Below are positions 24,846-33,508 of a DNA stretch of 64,000 nucleotides, in pieces; within the stretch, counting starts at the first letter, position 1; the number at the start of each line of letters is the position of its first letter. Where the stretch lies: the NCBI GenBank assembly GCA_041393015.1, contig JAWKKV010000001.1, positions 868,001 to 932,000 on the forward strand, read 5' to 3'. Made by a program: the position numbers and the translations under genes. Under the pieces are notes generated by a model. That model saw only the letters and a program-made list of their open reading frames with translations, did no database searches and was not told where the DNA came from. The DNA is from JAGQYH01 sp041393015 (GTDB lineage Bacteria; Bacteroidota; Bacteroidia; Chitinophagales; JADIYW01).

Positions 24846-26610
24846 GAGCTTTAATTACCGCAGAAAAAGCGCCATTGGTATCCGAAATGGTAATCTCTCC
24901 GTTGATTAATTCCAATCGAGAATAAATATTCTCCCATCCAATGCCTGTGCCTTTTTCTAAGTTTTTTAAATCAAAACTTTTACCGTTATCGGAATAACTT
25001 ATGGTATAATCTTTTAAATGACTATTGATAGATAAATGAATGATGTTGGCGTTGGAGTGCTTTATAGTATTGTTTACTAATTCTTGAATGATACGATAAA
25101 CCGCAACCGCTTCTTGACCTTTAATATCAGAAAAGTCACCATTGGTTTTCAAGTTAAACTGAAATTTTCTACTCGACTGAATGGTTTCTTTTAATTCTAA
25201 TAAGGCAATGTCTAGCTCTCCTTCATTTAATCTTTTTGGAAGCAATGCATGAGAAATTTGACGAACCTCCACACAAGCTTGATCCACTAATTTAATGGAG
25301 TTTTGTAAATCTTCCTTAAGCTCTTTTTTAACATCCTCCTCCAAAGAACTTACATGCATTTTAGCAGCGGATAACAATTGTCCTAAACCGTCGTGTAACT
25401 CTCTCGCTAGCCTTTCTCTTTCTTGTTCTTCTCCAATAATGACAGACTTTAATCGCTCTTTTTGTAAGTTTTCACTTTGCTGCAACAAAACGGCCTTGTG
25501 TTTTAACTTTTGTCGATTGATATATGTGGCGATGAGTGCAACAAGCAACAATCCTAAAAAAATCATTCCATAAAGCACTCTTCTATTTTGCTGAAGATTG
25601 AGCTCACTAATTTGAACTTCCTGTTCTAAAAATTTAATCTGTTGCTCCTTTTGAGTCGATTCGTAAAACATTTCTAACTCCGCAATGGATCGCACCCGTT
25701 CTGTGTTTAAAACACTATCTCGCAAAACATTTCCCTCTTTTAACAACTCAAATGCCTTGTCTTTTTCTCCTAAAGCATGATAGATATCCGGCAATTCGTT
25801 GTAGATATAATTTACCAAGTAGTTGTATTTGTTATTTTTGGCAATCGCCAAAGCCTTTTCATAATACTCAGCGGCTGGTTTAAATTTCTCATCCGCTGCG
25901 TAAACATCGCCGAAGTAAGTGTAAGTCTCGCAAATCAATAAACTATCTTTAATGTTTTCAGATATTTCAAGGGCATTATCTAACTTATTCAACGCACTTT
26001 CTATCTCGCCCTCAGAAGTATTTACCATAGCAATTTTCTGCAGACTATAAGGAATTCCAATACTGTCTCTCCTTTGTGTTTTTAGATCTAAAGAACGATT
26101 GTAATAAATTAATGCGCTATCGGGTTTGTTTAATTCGTGCAAAATCACGCCATAATTATCATAGGCAGATTCTAGAGTATTGGCATTGTTCCTTTCTAAA
26201 ATAGAAATGCCTTTTTCCATATAAGATTTAGCTCTATTGATGTCTCTTCTGCGCATGGAATTGCCCATTTCTGCATAGCTGTTACCGGCACCAATCTCAT
26301 TTTGATTGCGTTCGTATAAAAGAATGGACTTGTTAAAATATTCTACTGCCAATTCTGGTTTATTCAGCATGTGGTGAATTACCCCCAACGCGTTAAACAA
26401 CTCTGCCAATTTTAATTCCTCTTGTAAATCAGTTGCCACTTCTACTGCTTGCTCAAAAACTTGTTTAGAGTGATAAAGGTCTTTGCTAACCTGACTAAAA
26501 TTTAAGGACAAAAGGGAGTCTACATCAGAAATATTATTGATTTCTGCAGCTTTCAAATTAGAAATCAACCCAAGGAAGGTAATAAATGAGACAAATAATA
26601 TATTTCGCAT
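24817..26610 (-). CDS. TPR-containing sensor histidine kinase (NarL-partner type)
   Basis: The 597-residue protein has a signal peptide (about 1-22) and a periplasmic run of tetratricopeptide repeats (about 45-300, with units such as ALGVIHHMLNKPELAVEYFN). A coiled coil (310-343) and one transmembrane helix (345-363) follow. A HisKA_3 domain has phosphoacceptor His406 in ARELHDGLGQLL, and a C-terminal HATPase has VYRIIQELVNNTIKHS, DNGKSFD and GTGIGWENI. This architecture pairs with NarL/LuxR-type response regulators, here most plausibly 22789-23442. The periplasmic signal is unknown. Confidence 0.9.
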   Translation of the reverse strand: MRNILFVSFITFLGLISNLKAAEINNISDVDSLLSLNFSQVSKDLYHSKQVFEQAVEVATDLQEELKLAELFNALGVIHHMLNKPELAVEYFNKSILLYERNQNEIGAGNSYAEMGNSMRRRDINRAKSYMEKGISILERNNANTLESAYDNYGVILHELNKPDSALIYYNRSLDLKTQRRDSIGIPYSLQKIAMVNTSEGEIESALNKLDNALEISENIKDSLLICETYTYFGDVYAADEKFKPAAEYYEKALAIAKNNKYNYLVNYIYNELPDIYHALGEKDKAFELLKEGNVLRDSVLNTERVRSIAELEMFYESTQKEQQIKFLEQEVQISELNLQQNRRVLYGMIFLGLLLVALIATYINRQKLKHKAVLLQQSENLQKERLKSVIIGEEQERERLARELHDGLGQLLSAAKMHVSSLEEDVKKELKEDLQNSIKLVDQACVEVRQISHALLPKRLNEGELDIALLELKETIQSSRKFQFNLKTNGDFSDIKGQEAVAVYRIIQELVNNTIKHSNANIIHLSINSHLKDYTISYSDNGKSFDLKNLEKGTGIGWENIYSRLELINGEITISDTNGAFSAVIKAQKKEAAMLT

Positions 26611-26765
26611 AGCTTGAAAAAGTATTGCAAAAATATTAAATCTATCCTCCGGCGCAGTTTAAGTTTACTATTGTTTCATGTTAAACAGTTATAAATTCTA
26701 ACACTCGATTTAACAAAATCTGCTCTTTTCCGTTTTTTTTGCAATATCTTTAAATAATCGAATTT

Positions 26766-27788
26766 ATGAATGTAAGCGATCCCACAGCAGAAACGCGTAA
26801 AAAAGACCATATTCAATTGGCTTTCCAGTCGCAAGTTCATCAAATGGAATTAGATAAAAGGTTCTATTATGAGCCCATGTTATCTGGACATCCAAAAGCT
26901 CTTTCACCCAAAATATTTCTTGGAAAACAAATGAAAACCCCAATTTGGGTAAGCAGTATGACGGGCGGTACTGAATTGGCGGGCAAAATCAATACAAATT
27001 TAGCTAGAGCTTGCCAAGAGTTTGGTATGGGAATGGGATTAGGGTCTTGTAGATCTTTGCTCGACAGCAATGAATATTTACCCGATTTTGATGTTCGTTC
27101 AATTATTGGAGACGACCTTCCTTTTTACGCCAATTTAGGCATTGCTCAAATGGAGGAGCTGATTGAACAAAACGCTACCGATAAAGTCGGACATTTATTA
27201 GAAAAATTAAGGGCGGATGGTTTGTTTATTCACGTAAATCCATTGCAAGAATGGTTACAACCGGAAGGCGATAAAATTCAACATCCACCAGTAGAAACAA
27301 TTCAAAAGTTTATTGAATTAATGCCTGATGTAAAAGTGATAGTGAAGGAAGTAGGACAAGGAATGGGTAAAGCCAGCCTAACTACATTAATGAAAATGCC
27401 TATCGCTGCGATAGAATTTGCTGCTCATGGAGGCACTAATTTTTCAAAATTGGAATTGTTTAGAAATGATGAAAACTCGAAAACGCATTATGGCGATCTC
27501 ACTAAAATTGGCCATTCTGCCGATGATATGGTAGGTTTAATCAATGAAATATTAGACAATCATCCTGAAGAAAAAATAAAATGCAAAACCTTTATTATAA
27601 GTGGAGGCGTTAAGAATTTCTTAGATGGTTACTACCTTATTAATAAACTAAATGCAACGGCTGTTTACGGACAAGCCTCTACTTTATTGAAGTATGCTCA
27701 ATCTTCTTATGAAGAATTACAGCAATTTCTTAATTATCAAATAAAGGGCTTGGCGTTGGCTGAGTCGTATCTTAGCATTAGAAAATAA
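26766..27788 (+). CDS. fni: Type 2 isopentenyl-diphosphate delta-isomerase
   Basis: The 340-residue FMN-dependent enzyme interconverts IPP and DMAPP, a late step of isoprenoid supply. Family marks are the N-terminal RKKDHIQLAF, WVSSMTGGTELAGKIN (FMN site), GMGLGSCRSLL, FIHVNPLQEWLQPEGD and VKEVGQGMGKASL, and a C-terminal GGVKNFLDG phosphate-binding loop. It is the first gene of an operon with HMG-CoA reductase (10-base gap) and a GHMP kinase, which supports the mevalonate assignment. Confidence 0.93.
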   Translation: MNVSDPTAETRKKDHIQLAFQSQVHQMELDKRFYYEPMLSGHPKALSPKIFLGKQMKTPIWVSSMTGGTELAGKINTNLARACQEFGMGMGLGSCRSLLDSNEYLPDFDVRSIIGDDLPFYANLGIAQMEELIEQNATDKVGHLLEKLRADGLFIHVNPLQEWLQPEGDKIQHPPVETIQKFIELMPDVKVIVKEVGQGMGKASLTTLMKMPIAAIEFAAHGGTNFSKLELFRNDENSKTHYGDLTKIGHSADDMVGLINEILDNHPEEKIKCKTFIISGGVKNFLDGYYLINKLNATAVYGQASTLLKYAQSSYEELQQFLNYQIKGLALAESYLSIRK

Positions 27789-27798
27789 ACATAGAACT

Positions 27799-29118
27799 AT
27801 GCCTGTTATAAGCGGATTTTCCAAATTAACCAAAGAAGAAAAAATCAAATGGGTGGTGAAACACTACTTTGATGATGATCAATCTGTTGTAGAAGAATTT
27901 GAAAACTTCTGGCATCCTGATCAAAAAATTCAAGATAATATTGATGAGTTTAGCGAAAACACACTCACCAATTTCTATATGCCTTTTGGCGTAGCACCAA
28001 ACTTCAAAATTAATGGCAAGAATTACTGTTTGCCAATGGTGATTGAAGAAAGCTCTGTGGTAGCAGCAGCCTGCAATTCTGCCAAATTTTGGTTAGATAA
28101 AGGTGGATTCAAAACTGAAATTTTATCGACAACCAAAGTGGGTCAAGTTCATTTCAAATACAAAGGCGACAAAGCACAATTCATCAATTATTTTGCGGAG
28201 TTAAAACCACAATTATTAGAAGGAGCTGCTTATTTGTCTGCCAGCATGGAAGCCAGAGGTGGTGGAGTAGTAGATATTGAGTTGATTGATATGACAGCAT
28301 TTGAGCCGGATTACTTTCAATTGAAAGTGGGTTTTGAAACCTGTGATGCCATGGGCGCCAATTACATCAACACTGTTTTGGAAGAATATGGCAGCTTGTT
28401 AAAAGAGATCATTTCAAAAAATGCTGATTTCACTGAAATTCCGGATGTAATTCTTTGCATCGTTTCCAACTATACGCCAGATTGTATTGCAAGAGCAAAA
28501 GTGGAATGCAAGATTGAAGATTTGGGTTCTGTAAACGGCATGCCGCCGGAAGAATTTGCGGAGAAAGTGAGAGCGGCGGTTAGAATTGCAGAAGTAGATC
28601 CACATAGAGCCACCACCCATAACAAAGGAATTTATAATGGTGTAGATGCTTTGATTTTAGCAACAGGAAATGATTTTAGAGCGGTTGAAGCTTGCGGTCA
28701 TACTTATGCGGCTAGAAATGGGAGATATTCCAGCTTAACGCATTGCACCGTTGAAAATGGCATTTTTAAATTTTGGATCGACTTACCAATGGCGTTGGGA
28801 ACGGTTGGTGGTTTAACCAATTTACATCCTATTGTAAAGCGTTCATTTGAAATGTTAGGCAATCCTAATTCTTCAGAATTGATGCAAATTGTAGCCGTAG
28901 CTGGATTGGCACAAAACTTTGCAGCCATTAAATCAATGGTCACCGTGGGTATTCAAAAAGGACATATGAAAATGCACTTGTTGAATATTTTAAAGCAATT
29001 AGGAGCAAGCGAATCTGAAAAGAAAGCGGCTATTGAATACTTTAAAACCAACGTGGTTTCTTTCGCAGCAGCTAAATTTTTACTAACCACATTGCGCAAC
29101 GACCAAAAGGTTCATTAA
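27799..29118 (+). CDS. mvaA: HMG-CoA reductase, class II
   Basis: The 439-residue enzyme reduces HMG-CoA to mevalonate. Catalytic residues are visible by comparison with the Pseudomonas mevalonii enzyme: Glu83 (VIEESSVVAA), Lys276 (HNKGIYNG), Asp292 (ATGNDFRAVEA) and His389 (IQKGHMKMHL). DAMGAN (183-188) is the nucleotide-binding loop of class II. It is soluble with no membrane anchor. Placement between fni and a mevalonate-pathway GHMP kinase indicates a biosynthetic role, despite family members often being labelled degradative. Confidence 0.93.
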   Translation: MPVISGFSKLTKEEKIKWVVKHYFDDDQSVVEEFENFWHPDQKIQDNIDEFSENTLTNFYMPFGVAPNFKINGKNYCLPMVIEESSVVAAACNSAKFWLDKGGFKTEILSTTKVGQVHFKYKGDKAQFINYFAELKPQLLEGAAYLSASMEARGGGVVDIELIDMTAFEPDYFQLKVGFETCDAMGANYINTVLEEYGSLLKEIISKNADFTEIPDVILCIVSNYTPDCIARAKVECKIEDLGSVNGMPPEEFAEKVRAAVRIAEVDPHRATTHNKGIYNGVDALILATGNDFRAVEACGHTYAARNGRYSSLTHCTVENGIFKFWIDLPMALGTVGGLTNLHPIVKRSFEMLGNPNSSELMQIVAVAGLAQNFAAIKSMVTVGIQKGHMKMHLLNILKQLGASESEKKAAIEYFKTNVVSFAAAKFLLTTLRNDQKVH

Positions 29119-29120
29119 TA

Positions 29121-30092
29121 ATGGATCAAGTCATTTTTGAACACTCCGCTCATGGTAAATTACTTTTATCAGGAGAATATTTTGTGTTAGATGGCGCAAA
29201 GGCTTTAGCTATTCCTACTAAATTTGGGCAGCATTTTAAGGTTTATCACAATTCAAATATCAGTTCGACAGATCGTCATGCAGAGCGAAGCGAAGCATCT
29301 CATTTAGACAAACTAATTTGGAAGAGTTTCGACTATAAAGACAATATTTGGTTTGAAGGTGTTTTCCATATAGAGGAAGAGATTTCCATTGATTCTGTTT
29401 CCAATCAAAAAGTAGGAGACAATCTTGTTCAATTGTTGAATTCGGCTTTACAAATCTCTGGTTTAAGTTTAGAAGAAGGATTGGAAATTCATACCCATTT
29501 AGAATTTCCCAATAATTGGGGATTGGGCAGTAGTTCTACTTTAGTAGCCTCTTTGGCAGAATGGTTTGAGATTGATCCTTTCGAATTATTGGAAGAAAGT
29601 TTTGGCGGCTCGGGCTACGATTTAGCTTGTGCCACAACCGATCATCCTATTTTCTTTCAAAGAAATTTACCGGATATTGATGTTGATTTCGCAGAATTGA
29701 ACTGGTCGTTTAAAGATCAAGTTTACTTTGTCTATTTAGGAGAAAAACAGAATTCTAGAGAAGGCATTGCGCATTATCGAAGCTTGCCTTTAGACAATAA
29801 AAGGACAATAATTGCTGAAATAACCGAAGTTTCAGAGGCGATGGCTGTTGCAGAGAATGTAAATGAATTGATGGCATTGATAAATCAACACGAGACACTT
29901 GTTTCAGATAGTTTAGCATTGCCTAAAGTAAAGGATTTACACTTTAAAGATTTTGACGGCGCTGTTAAATCATTGGGCGCTTGGGGTGGAGATTTTGTAA
30001 TGGCTGTTTCTGAAAAGGCTGATTATATAGAAAGCTATTTTAAGGATAAAGGTTACGATACCGTGATAGCATTTGAGGAGATGGTTTTTTAA
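29121..30092 (+). CDS. GYDIA-type GHMP kinase, mevalonate pathway
   Basis: The 323-residue protein opens with FEHSAHGKLLLSGEYFVLDG, a mevalonate-kinase-type start. The ATP loop is NNWGLGSSSTLVASLAEW, and GGSGYDLACATTDHPIFF is the GYDIA signature. It probably phosphorylates mevalonate or phosphomevalonate, but the exact step is unassigned. It starts 2 bases after the mvaA stop. A stretch encoding TDRHAERSEASHLD (about residues 51-64) matches a dispersed repeat and looks like an in-frame insertion in a surface loop. The rest of the enzyme appears intact. Confidence 0.88.
   Translation: MDQVIFEHSAHGKLLLSGEYFVLDGAKALAIPTKFGQHFKVYHNSNISSTDRHAERSEASHLDKLIWKSFDYKDNIWFEGVFHIEEEISIDSVSNQKVGDNLVQLLNSALQISGLSLEEGLEIHTHLEFPNNWGLGSSSTLVASLAEWFEIDPFELLEESFGGSGYDLACATTDHPIFFQRNLPDIDVDFAELNWSFKDQVYFVYLGEKQNSREGIAHYRSLPLDNKRTIIAEITEVSEAMAVAENVNELMALINQHETLVSDSLALPKVKDLHFKDFDGAVKSLGAWGGDFVMAVSEKADYIESYFKDKGYDTVIAFEEMVF
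29270..29303 (+). repeat. Dispersed repeat inserted in the GHMP kinase gene
   Basis: CGTCATGCAGAGCGAAGCG followed by AAGCATCTC encodes RHAERSEASH, a peptide I know from copies of an intergenic repeat family in Bacteroidota. A related sequence lies at 43260-43288 on the minus strand (CGTCATTGCGAAGAAGAAAG then CAATCT). Here it sits inside a gene and keeps the reading frame. Confidence 0.6.
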
Positions 30093-30126
30093 CTGACCTG
30101 TATATAACTTGTTAGGTTCGCCACCA

Positions 30127-30170
30127 TTAAACCGACCTGTTAGGTTCGCGAACCTAACAGGTCGGTTTAA
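30127..30170. repeat. 44-bp perfect palindrome, copy 1
   Basis: The half TTAAACCGACCTGTTAGGTT plus CG is followed by its exact complement with no loop. A decayed partial copy (TTGTTAGGTTCGC) lies just before it at 30109-30121. It is between the GHMP kinase and the SMUG2-type gene. The inner 28 bases are identical to the palindrome at 48811-48838. Confidence 0.8.
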
Positions 30171-30210
30171 ATGTAAACCCGTAATTTTGTTTAAGCGCAA
30201 TAAACAAAAC

Positions 30211-30906
30211 ATGACCTGGTCAAAAAAAATACTATCCTTTTTAAATGATCTCTATCTGGATGAAACAAAGCTTCCGGAAAAAATTTATCCTTTATTACCC
30301 TTGCAAGGCGAAAACTCACAAGTTATCTCACGTGTAAGTGCCGAATTCTACAACAAATACTACAATGATAATCAACCTAGAAAAATGATTATCGGTATTA
30401 ATCCCGGGCGATTAGGCGCCGGAGCAACCGGATTGCCTTTTACAGATACCAAGCGGTTGAAAGAATTTTGCGACATCGATTTACCGGAATTTTCGACACA
30501 CGAACCTTCTTCGGTTTTTGTTTATGAGGTAATTCAAGCCTTTGGTGGACCAAAAGCATTTTACGATCACTTCTACATCACTTCCGTTTGTTCAGTGGGT
30601 TTTGTTATTGAAAAAAATGCCAATAGTATTGTTAATTACAACTATTACGACAGCAAAGAACTCGCCGAAGCGGTGGAGCCATTTATCATTGAAAAGTTGA
30701 AAGAACAAATCACATTTGGTACGGATACTTCTATCGCCTTTTGCTTAGGAACGGGCAAAAATTTTAAGTATCTAAACGCTTTAAATAAAAGAGAAAAGTT
30801 TTTTGAAAAAATCATTCCGTTAGAACATCCAAGGTATGTGGTGCAATATAAAAGCAAATCAAAAGATTTATATATTGACAAGTTTCTAAATGCATTGACT
30901 AGCTAA
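30211..30906 (+). CDS. SMUG2-type uracil-DNA glycosylase family protein
   Basis: The 231-residue protein carries the uracil-DNA-glycosylase superfamily motif MIIGINPGRLGAGATG (59-74), with GINPG as the substrate-pocket motif. A late EHPRYVVQYK (about 207-216) corresponds to the His-Pro motif II. It most resembles the SMUG2 (DUF4918) group of base-excision repair glycosylases. The frame extends upstream through the palindromic repeat, but the ATG at 30211 gives the conserved N-terminus. The LysE gene begins 5 bases after its stop. Confidence 0.82.
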   Translation: MTWSKKILSFLNDLYLDETKLPEKIYPLLPLQGENSQVISRVSAEFYNKYYNDNQPRKMIIGINPGRLGAGATGLPFTDTKRLKEFCDIDLPEFSTHEPSSVFVYEVIQAFGGPKAFYDHFYITSVCSVGFVIEKNANSIVNYNYYDSKELAEAVEPFIIEKLKEQITFGTDTSIAFCLGTGKNFKYLNALNKREKFFEKIIPLEHPRYVVQYKSKSKDLYIDKFLNALTS

Positions 30907-30911
30907 ATTTT

Positions 30912-31547
30912 ATGGATCCGTTATTGCTGTTGTCATTTCTCTCTGCTTCTATTCTATTAACCTTATTGCCCGGCCCGGATATTCTTTATGTGCTCACGGA
31001 AAGTATTACTAAAGGGGCAAAAACCGGCCGAACGATTGCCTTCGGTTTGGTAAGTGGCGTATTGATTCATACCGCATTAGCTGCCACTGGAATTTCTATT
31101 TTAATCTATCAATCTGATGTGGTTTTTAATGTGGTAAAATATGCCGGAGCAGCTTACTTATTCTATTTGGCTTATCAAGCTACGCAAGAACTTCCCATAA
31201 AAATTAATGAAGCAGATATTTCCCAAAATAAAGTTTCAAATCCGGACTATCATTTTAGAAAGCTTTTCCAAAAAGGATTTTTAATGAATGTTTTAAATCC
31301 GAAAGTGTCTATCTTTTTTATTGCATTTTTACCTCAATTTATCAGTCCAACCGGATTTACACCCATGGTACAAATGCTCATAATGGGAGTGGTTTTTATC
31401 GTTCAAGCTTATCTTATTTTTGCTTTGGTTGCTTCTTTATCCGGACAATTAAGTCACTTTTTGCAAAACGAAAAAATTTGGAACATTTCTAAATGGATAA
31501 AAACTATGGTTTTATTTTTAATTGGTTTGAGTTTAGTGGTGTATTAA
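30912..31547 (+). CDS. LysE-family exporter
   Basis: The 211-residue membrane protein has the LysE/RhtB layout of about six helices, with the N-terminal signature LLTLLPGPDILYVLTESITKG, then AFGLVSGVLIHTALAATGIS and KGFLMNVLNPKVSIFFIAFL. Such proteins export amino acids or similar small molecules. It is 5 bases downstream of the glycosylase and likely cotranscribed, without an obvious functional link. Confidence 0.9.
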   Translation: MDPLLLLSFLSASILLTLLPGPDILYVLTESITKGAKTGRTIAFGLVSGVLIHTALAATGISILIYQSDVVFNVVKYAGAAYLFYLAYQATQELPIKINEADISQNKVSNPDYHFRKLFQKGFLMNVLNPKVSIFFIAFLPQFISPTGFTPMVQMLIMGVVFIVQAYLIFALVASLSGQLSHFLQNEKIWNISKWIKTMVLFLIGLSLVVY

Positions 31548-31641
31548 TTTCACTTAAATCCATTGAAAATTACACTTATTTACCTTTCTAATCGCCATAG
31601 TTCCCTATCTTACAAACTCAAACTTATTTAAAACAATATAT

Positions 31642-33372
31642 ATGTTAATCTTACACCCATTAAAAACTGATTACTCTTATTTAGATGAGGAATCGCAAGA
31701 TATTATGCAAAAAACCATTGCTTGGTTTGAAGCGAAAGGAAAACAAAAATTAACCGACGACGATAGAAACTTCGTTTGGTATGCTGATTTTTTAGCATTC
31801 ATTAAAGAAGAAAAAATATTTGCCAAATTAATGACACCAAGTGGTTATGGTAAATCCAATTCAAGGTGGGACACCGCCAGAATTGCTGCGTTCACTGAAA
31901 TTTGTGGTTTCTATGGTTTGTGCTATTGGTATACTTATCAAGTATCTTCTTTAGGTTTAGGTCCGGTTTGGATGAGTGATAATGAAACAGTTAAACAAAA
32001 GGCGGCTAAATTATTGGATGAAGGGCACATTTTCGCTTTTGGTTTATCAGAAAAAGAACATGGTGCCGACATCTATTCAAGTGATATGATCTTAACCAAA
32101 ACGGGAGAAGGCACTTATTCAGCTAGTGGAGGCAAATACTACATTGGTAATGGAAATAAAGCAGGAATCGTTTCTGTATTTGGAAAAGACGCTGAAACCG
32201 GCGATCACGTTTGTTTTGCAGTAGATTCTCAACATCCAAATTATAAATTGATCAAAAATGTAGTGAACAGTCAATCTTATGTATCACAATTTGAACTGAA
32301 CAATTATCCATTAAAAGAAGAGGATATTTTACATAAAGGAAGAGATGCTTGGGATGCCGCATTGAACACCGTAAATATTAATAAATACAATTTAGGTTGG
32401 GCCACTATTGGTATTTGTGCACACGCTATGTACGAAGCCATCAACCATGCATCACATAGAAATTTATATGGCAAATATGTCACCGACTTCCCACACATTA
32501 AAGCACTTTTTACAAAAGCATACACTCGTTTAGTAGCGATGCGATTGTTCATTTTTAGAGCAACGGATTACATGCGTTCTGCTTCTGCAGAAGATAGAAG
32601 ATACTTGTTGTTTAATCCGATGGTAAAAATGAAAGTAACTACCGAAGGAGAGCATGTGATTAATGATATTTGGGATGTAGTAGCTGCCAAAGGGTTTGAA
32701 AGAGATATGTATTTCAGTATGGCGGCTCGAGATATTAGAGCATTGCCTAAGTTGGAAGGAACGGTTCATGTCAACATGGCTTTGATTATTAAGTTTATGC
32801 CGAATTATTTCTTCAATCCTGGTGAATTTCCTGAAATACCTCAACGTTTTGACGCTGCCAATGATAGCTTCTTATTCAATCAAGGGCCAACTAAAGGATT
32901 AAGTAAAATACAATTCCACGATTACAAGAAAGCTTATGAATTGTATGACTTACCCAACATCGAGGTTTTCAAATCACAAATTGCAACATTAAAAGAAACC
33001 TTGATGATGGCCGGGCCAAGCGTTGAGCAAGCACAGGATATCGACTTTTTATTAAGTGTTGGTGAGTTATTTACGTTAGTGGTTTACGGTCAATTGATTT
33101 TAGAAAACGCTAAGATTTGGAAAATAGAAGAAGATTTAATCGATCAAATTTTTGAAGTATTGGTAGAAGACTTTTCCAAGTTTGCATTGCAAATTTACAA
33201 CAAGCCTTCCAGCAGTGAAAAGCAAATGGAGTATGCTCAAAAAATGATCAAAAAACCGGTATTCGATGCGGATCGTACTAAGCGAATTTGGGACAATCAT
33301 GTTTATGCTTTAAAAGATCAATACGAAATGGCAAAAGACGGTAGAAAAGTAAATGAAACTGTTACAGCTTAA
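31642..33372 (+). CDS. Acyl-CoA dehydrogenase
   Basis: The 576-residue FAD enzyme catalyses alpha,beta-dehydrogenation of acyl-CoA. Family features are FAFGLSEKEHGADIYSSDM (substrate/FAD region), SASGGKYYIGNG, KYNLGWATIGICAHAMYEA and KVTTEGEHVINDIWDVVAAKG. ALPKLEGTVHVN holds the likely catalytic Glu. It carries a C-terminal extension of ~120 residues not typical of short dehydrogenases. It stands alone and is closed by a strong terminator. Confidence 0.85.
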   Translation: MLILHPLKTDYSYLDEESQDIMQKTIAWFEAKGKQKLTDDDRNFVWYADFLAFIKEEKIFAKLMTPSGYGKSNSRWDTARIAAFTEICGFYGLCYWYTYQVSSLGLGPVWMSDNETVKQKAAKLLDEGHIFAFGLSEKEHGADIYSSDMILTKTGEGTYSASGGKYYIGNGNKAGIVSVFGKDAETGDHVCFAVDSQHPNYKLIKNVVNSQSYVSQFELNNYPLKEEDILHKGRDAWDAALNTVNINKYNLGWATIGICAHAMYEAINHASHRNLYGKYVTDFPHIKALFTKAYTRLVAMRLFIFRATDYMRSASAEDRRYLLFNPMVKMKVTTEGEHVINDIWDVVAAKGFERDMYFSMAARDIRALPKLEGTVHVNMALIIKFMPNYFFNPGEFPEIPQRFDAANDSFLFNQGPTKGLSKIQFHDYKKAYELYDLPNIEVFKSQIATLKETLMMAGPSVEQAQDIDFLLSVGELFTLVVYGQLILENAKIWKIEEDLIDQIFEVLVEDFSKFALQIYNKPSSSEKQMEYAQKMIKKPVFDADRTKRIWDNHVYALKDQYEMAKDGRKVNETVTA

Positions 33373-33426
33373 TTTAGCCGGAGTTAGTTTGTAGTTGCAA
33401 ACTACGAACAGCCCTCGTCAATTTAG

Positions 33427-33458
33427 AGCCATCCGTCAGCTGACGGATGGCTTTTTTT
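33427..33458 (+). terminator. Strong terminator after the acyl-CoA dehydrogenase
   Basis: The perfect 26-bp palindrome with half AGCCATCCGTCAG (33427-33452) is followed by T residues to 33458. Confidence 0.9.
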
Positions 33459-33508
33459 ATTCTTTGCCGGTTTACAATGTTGTTGTGTAATGGAATATCC
33501 TAAATCGA

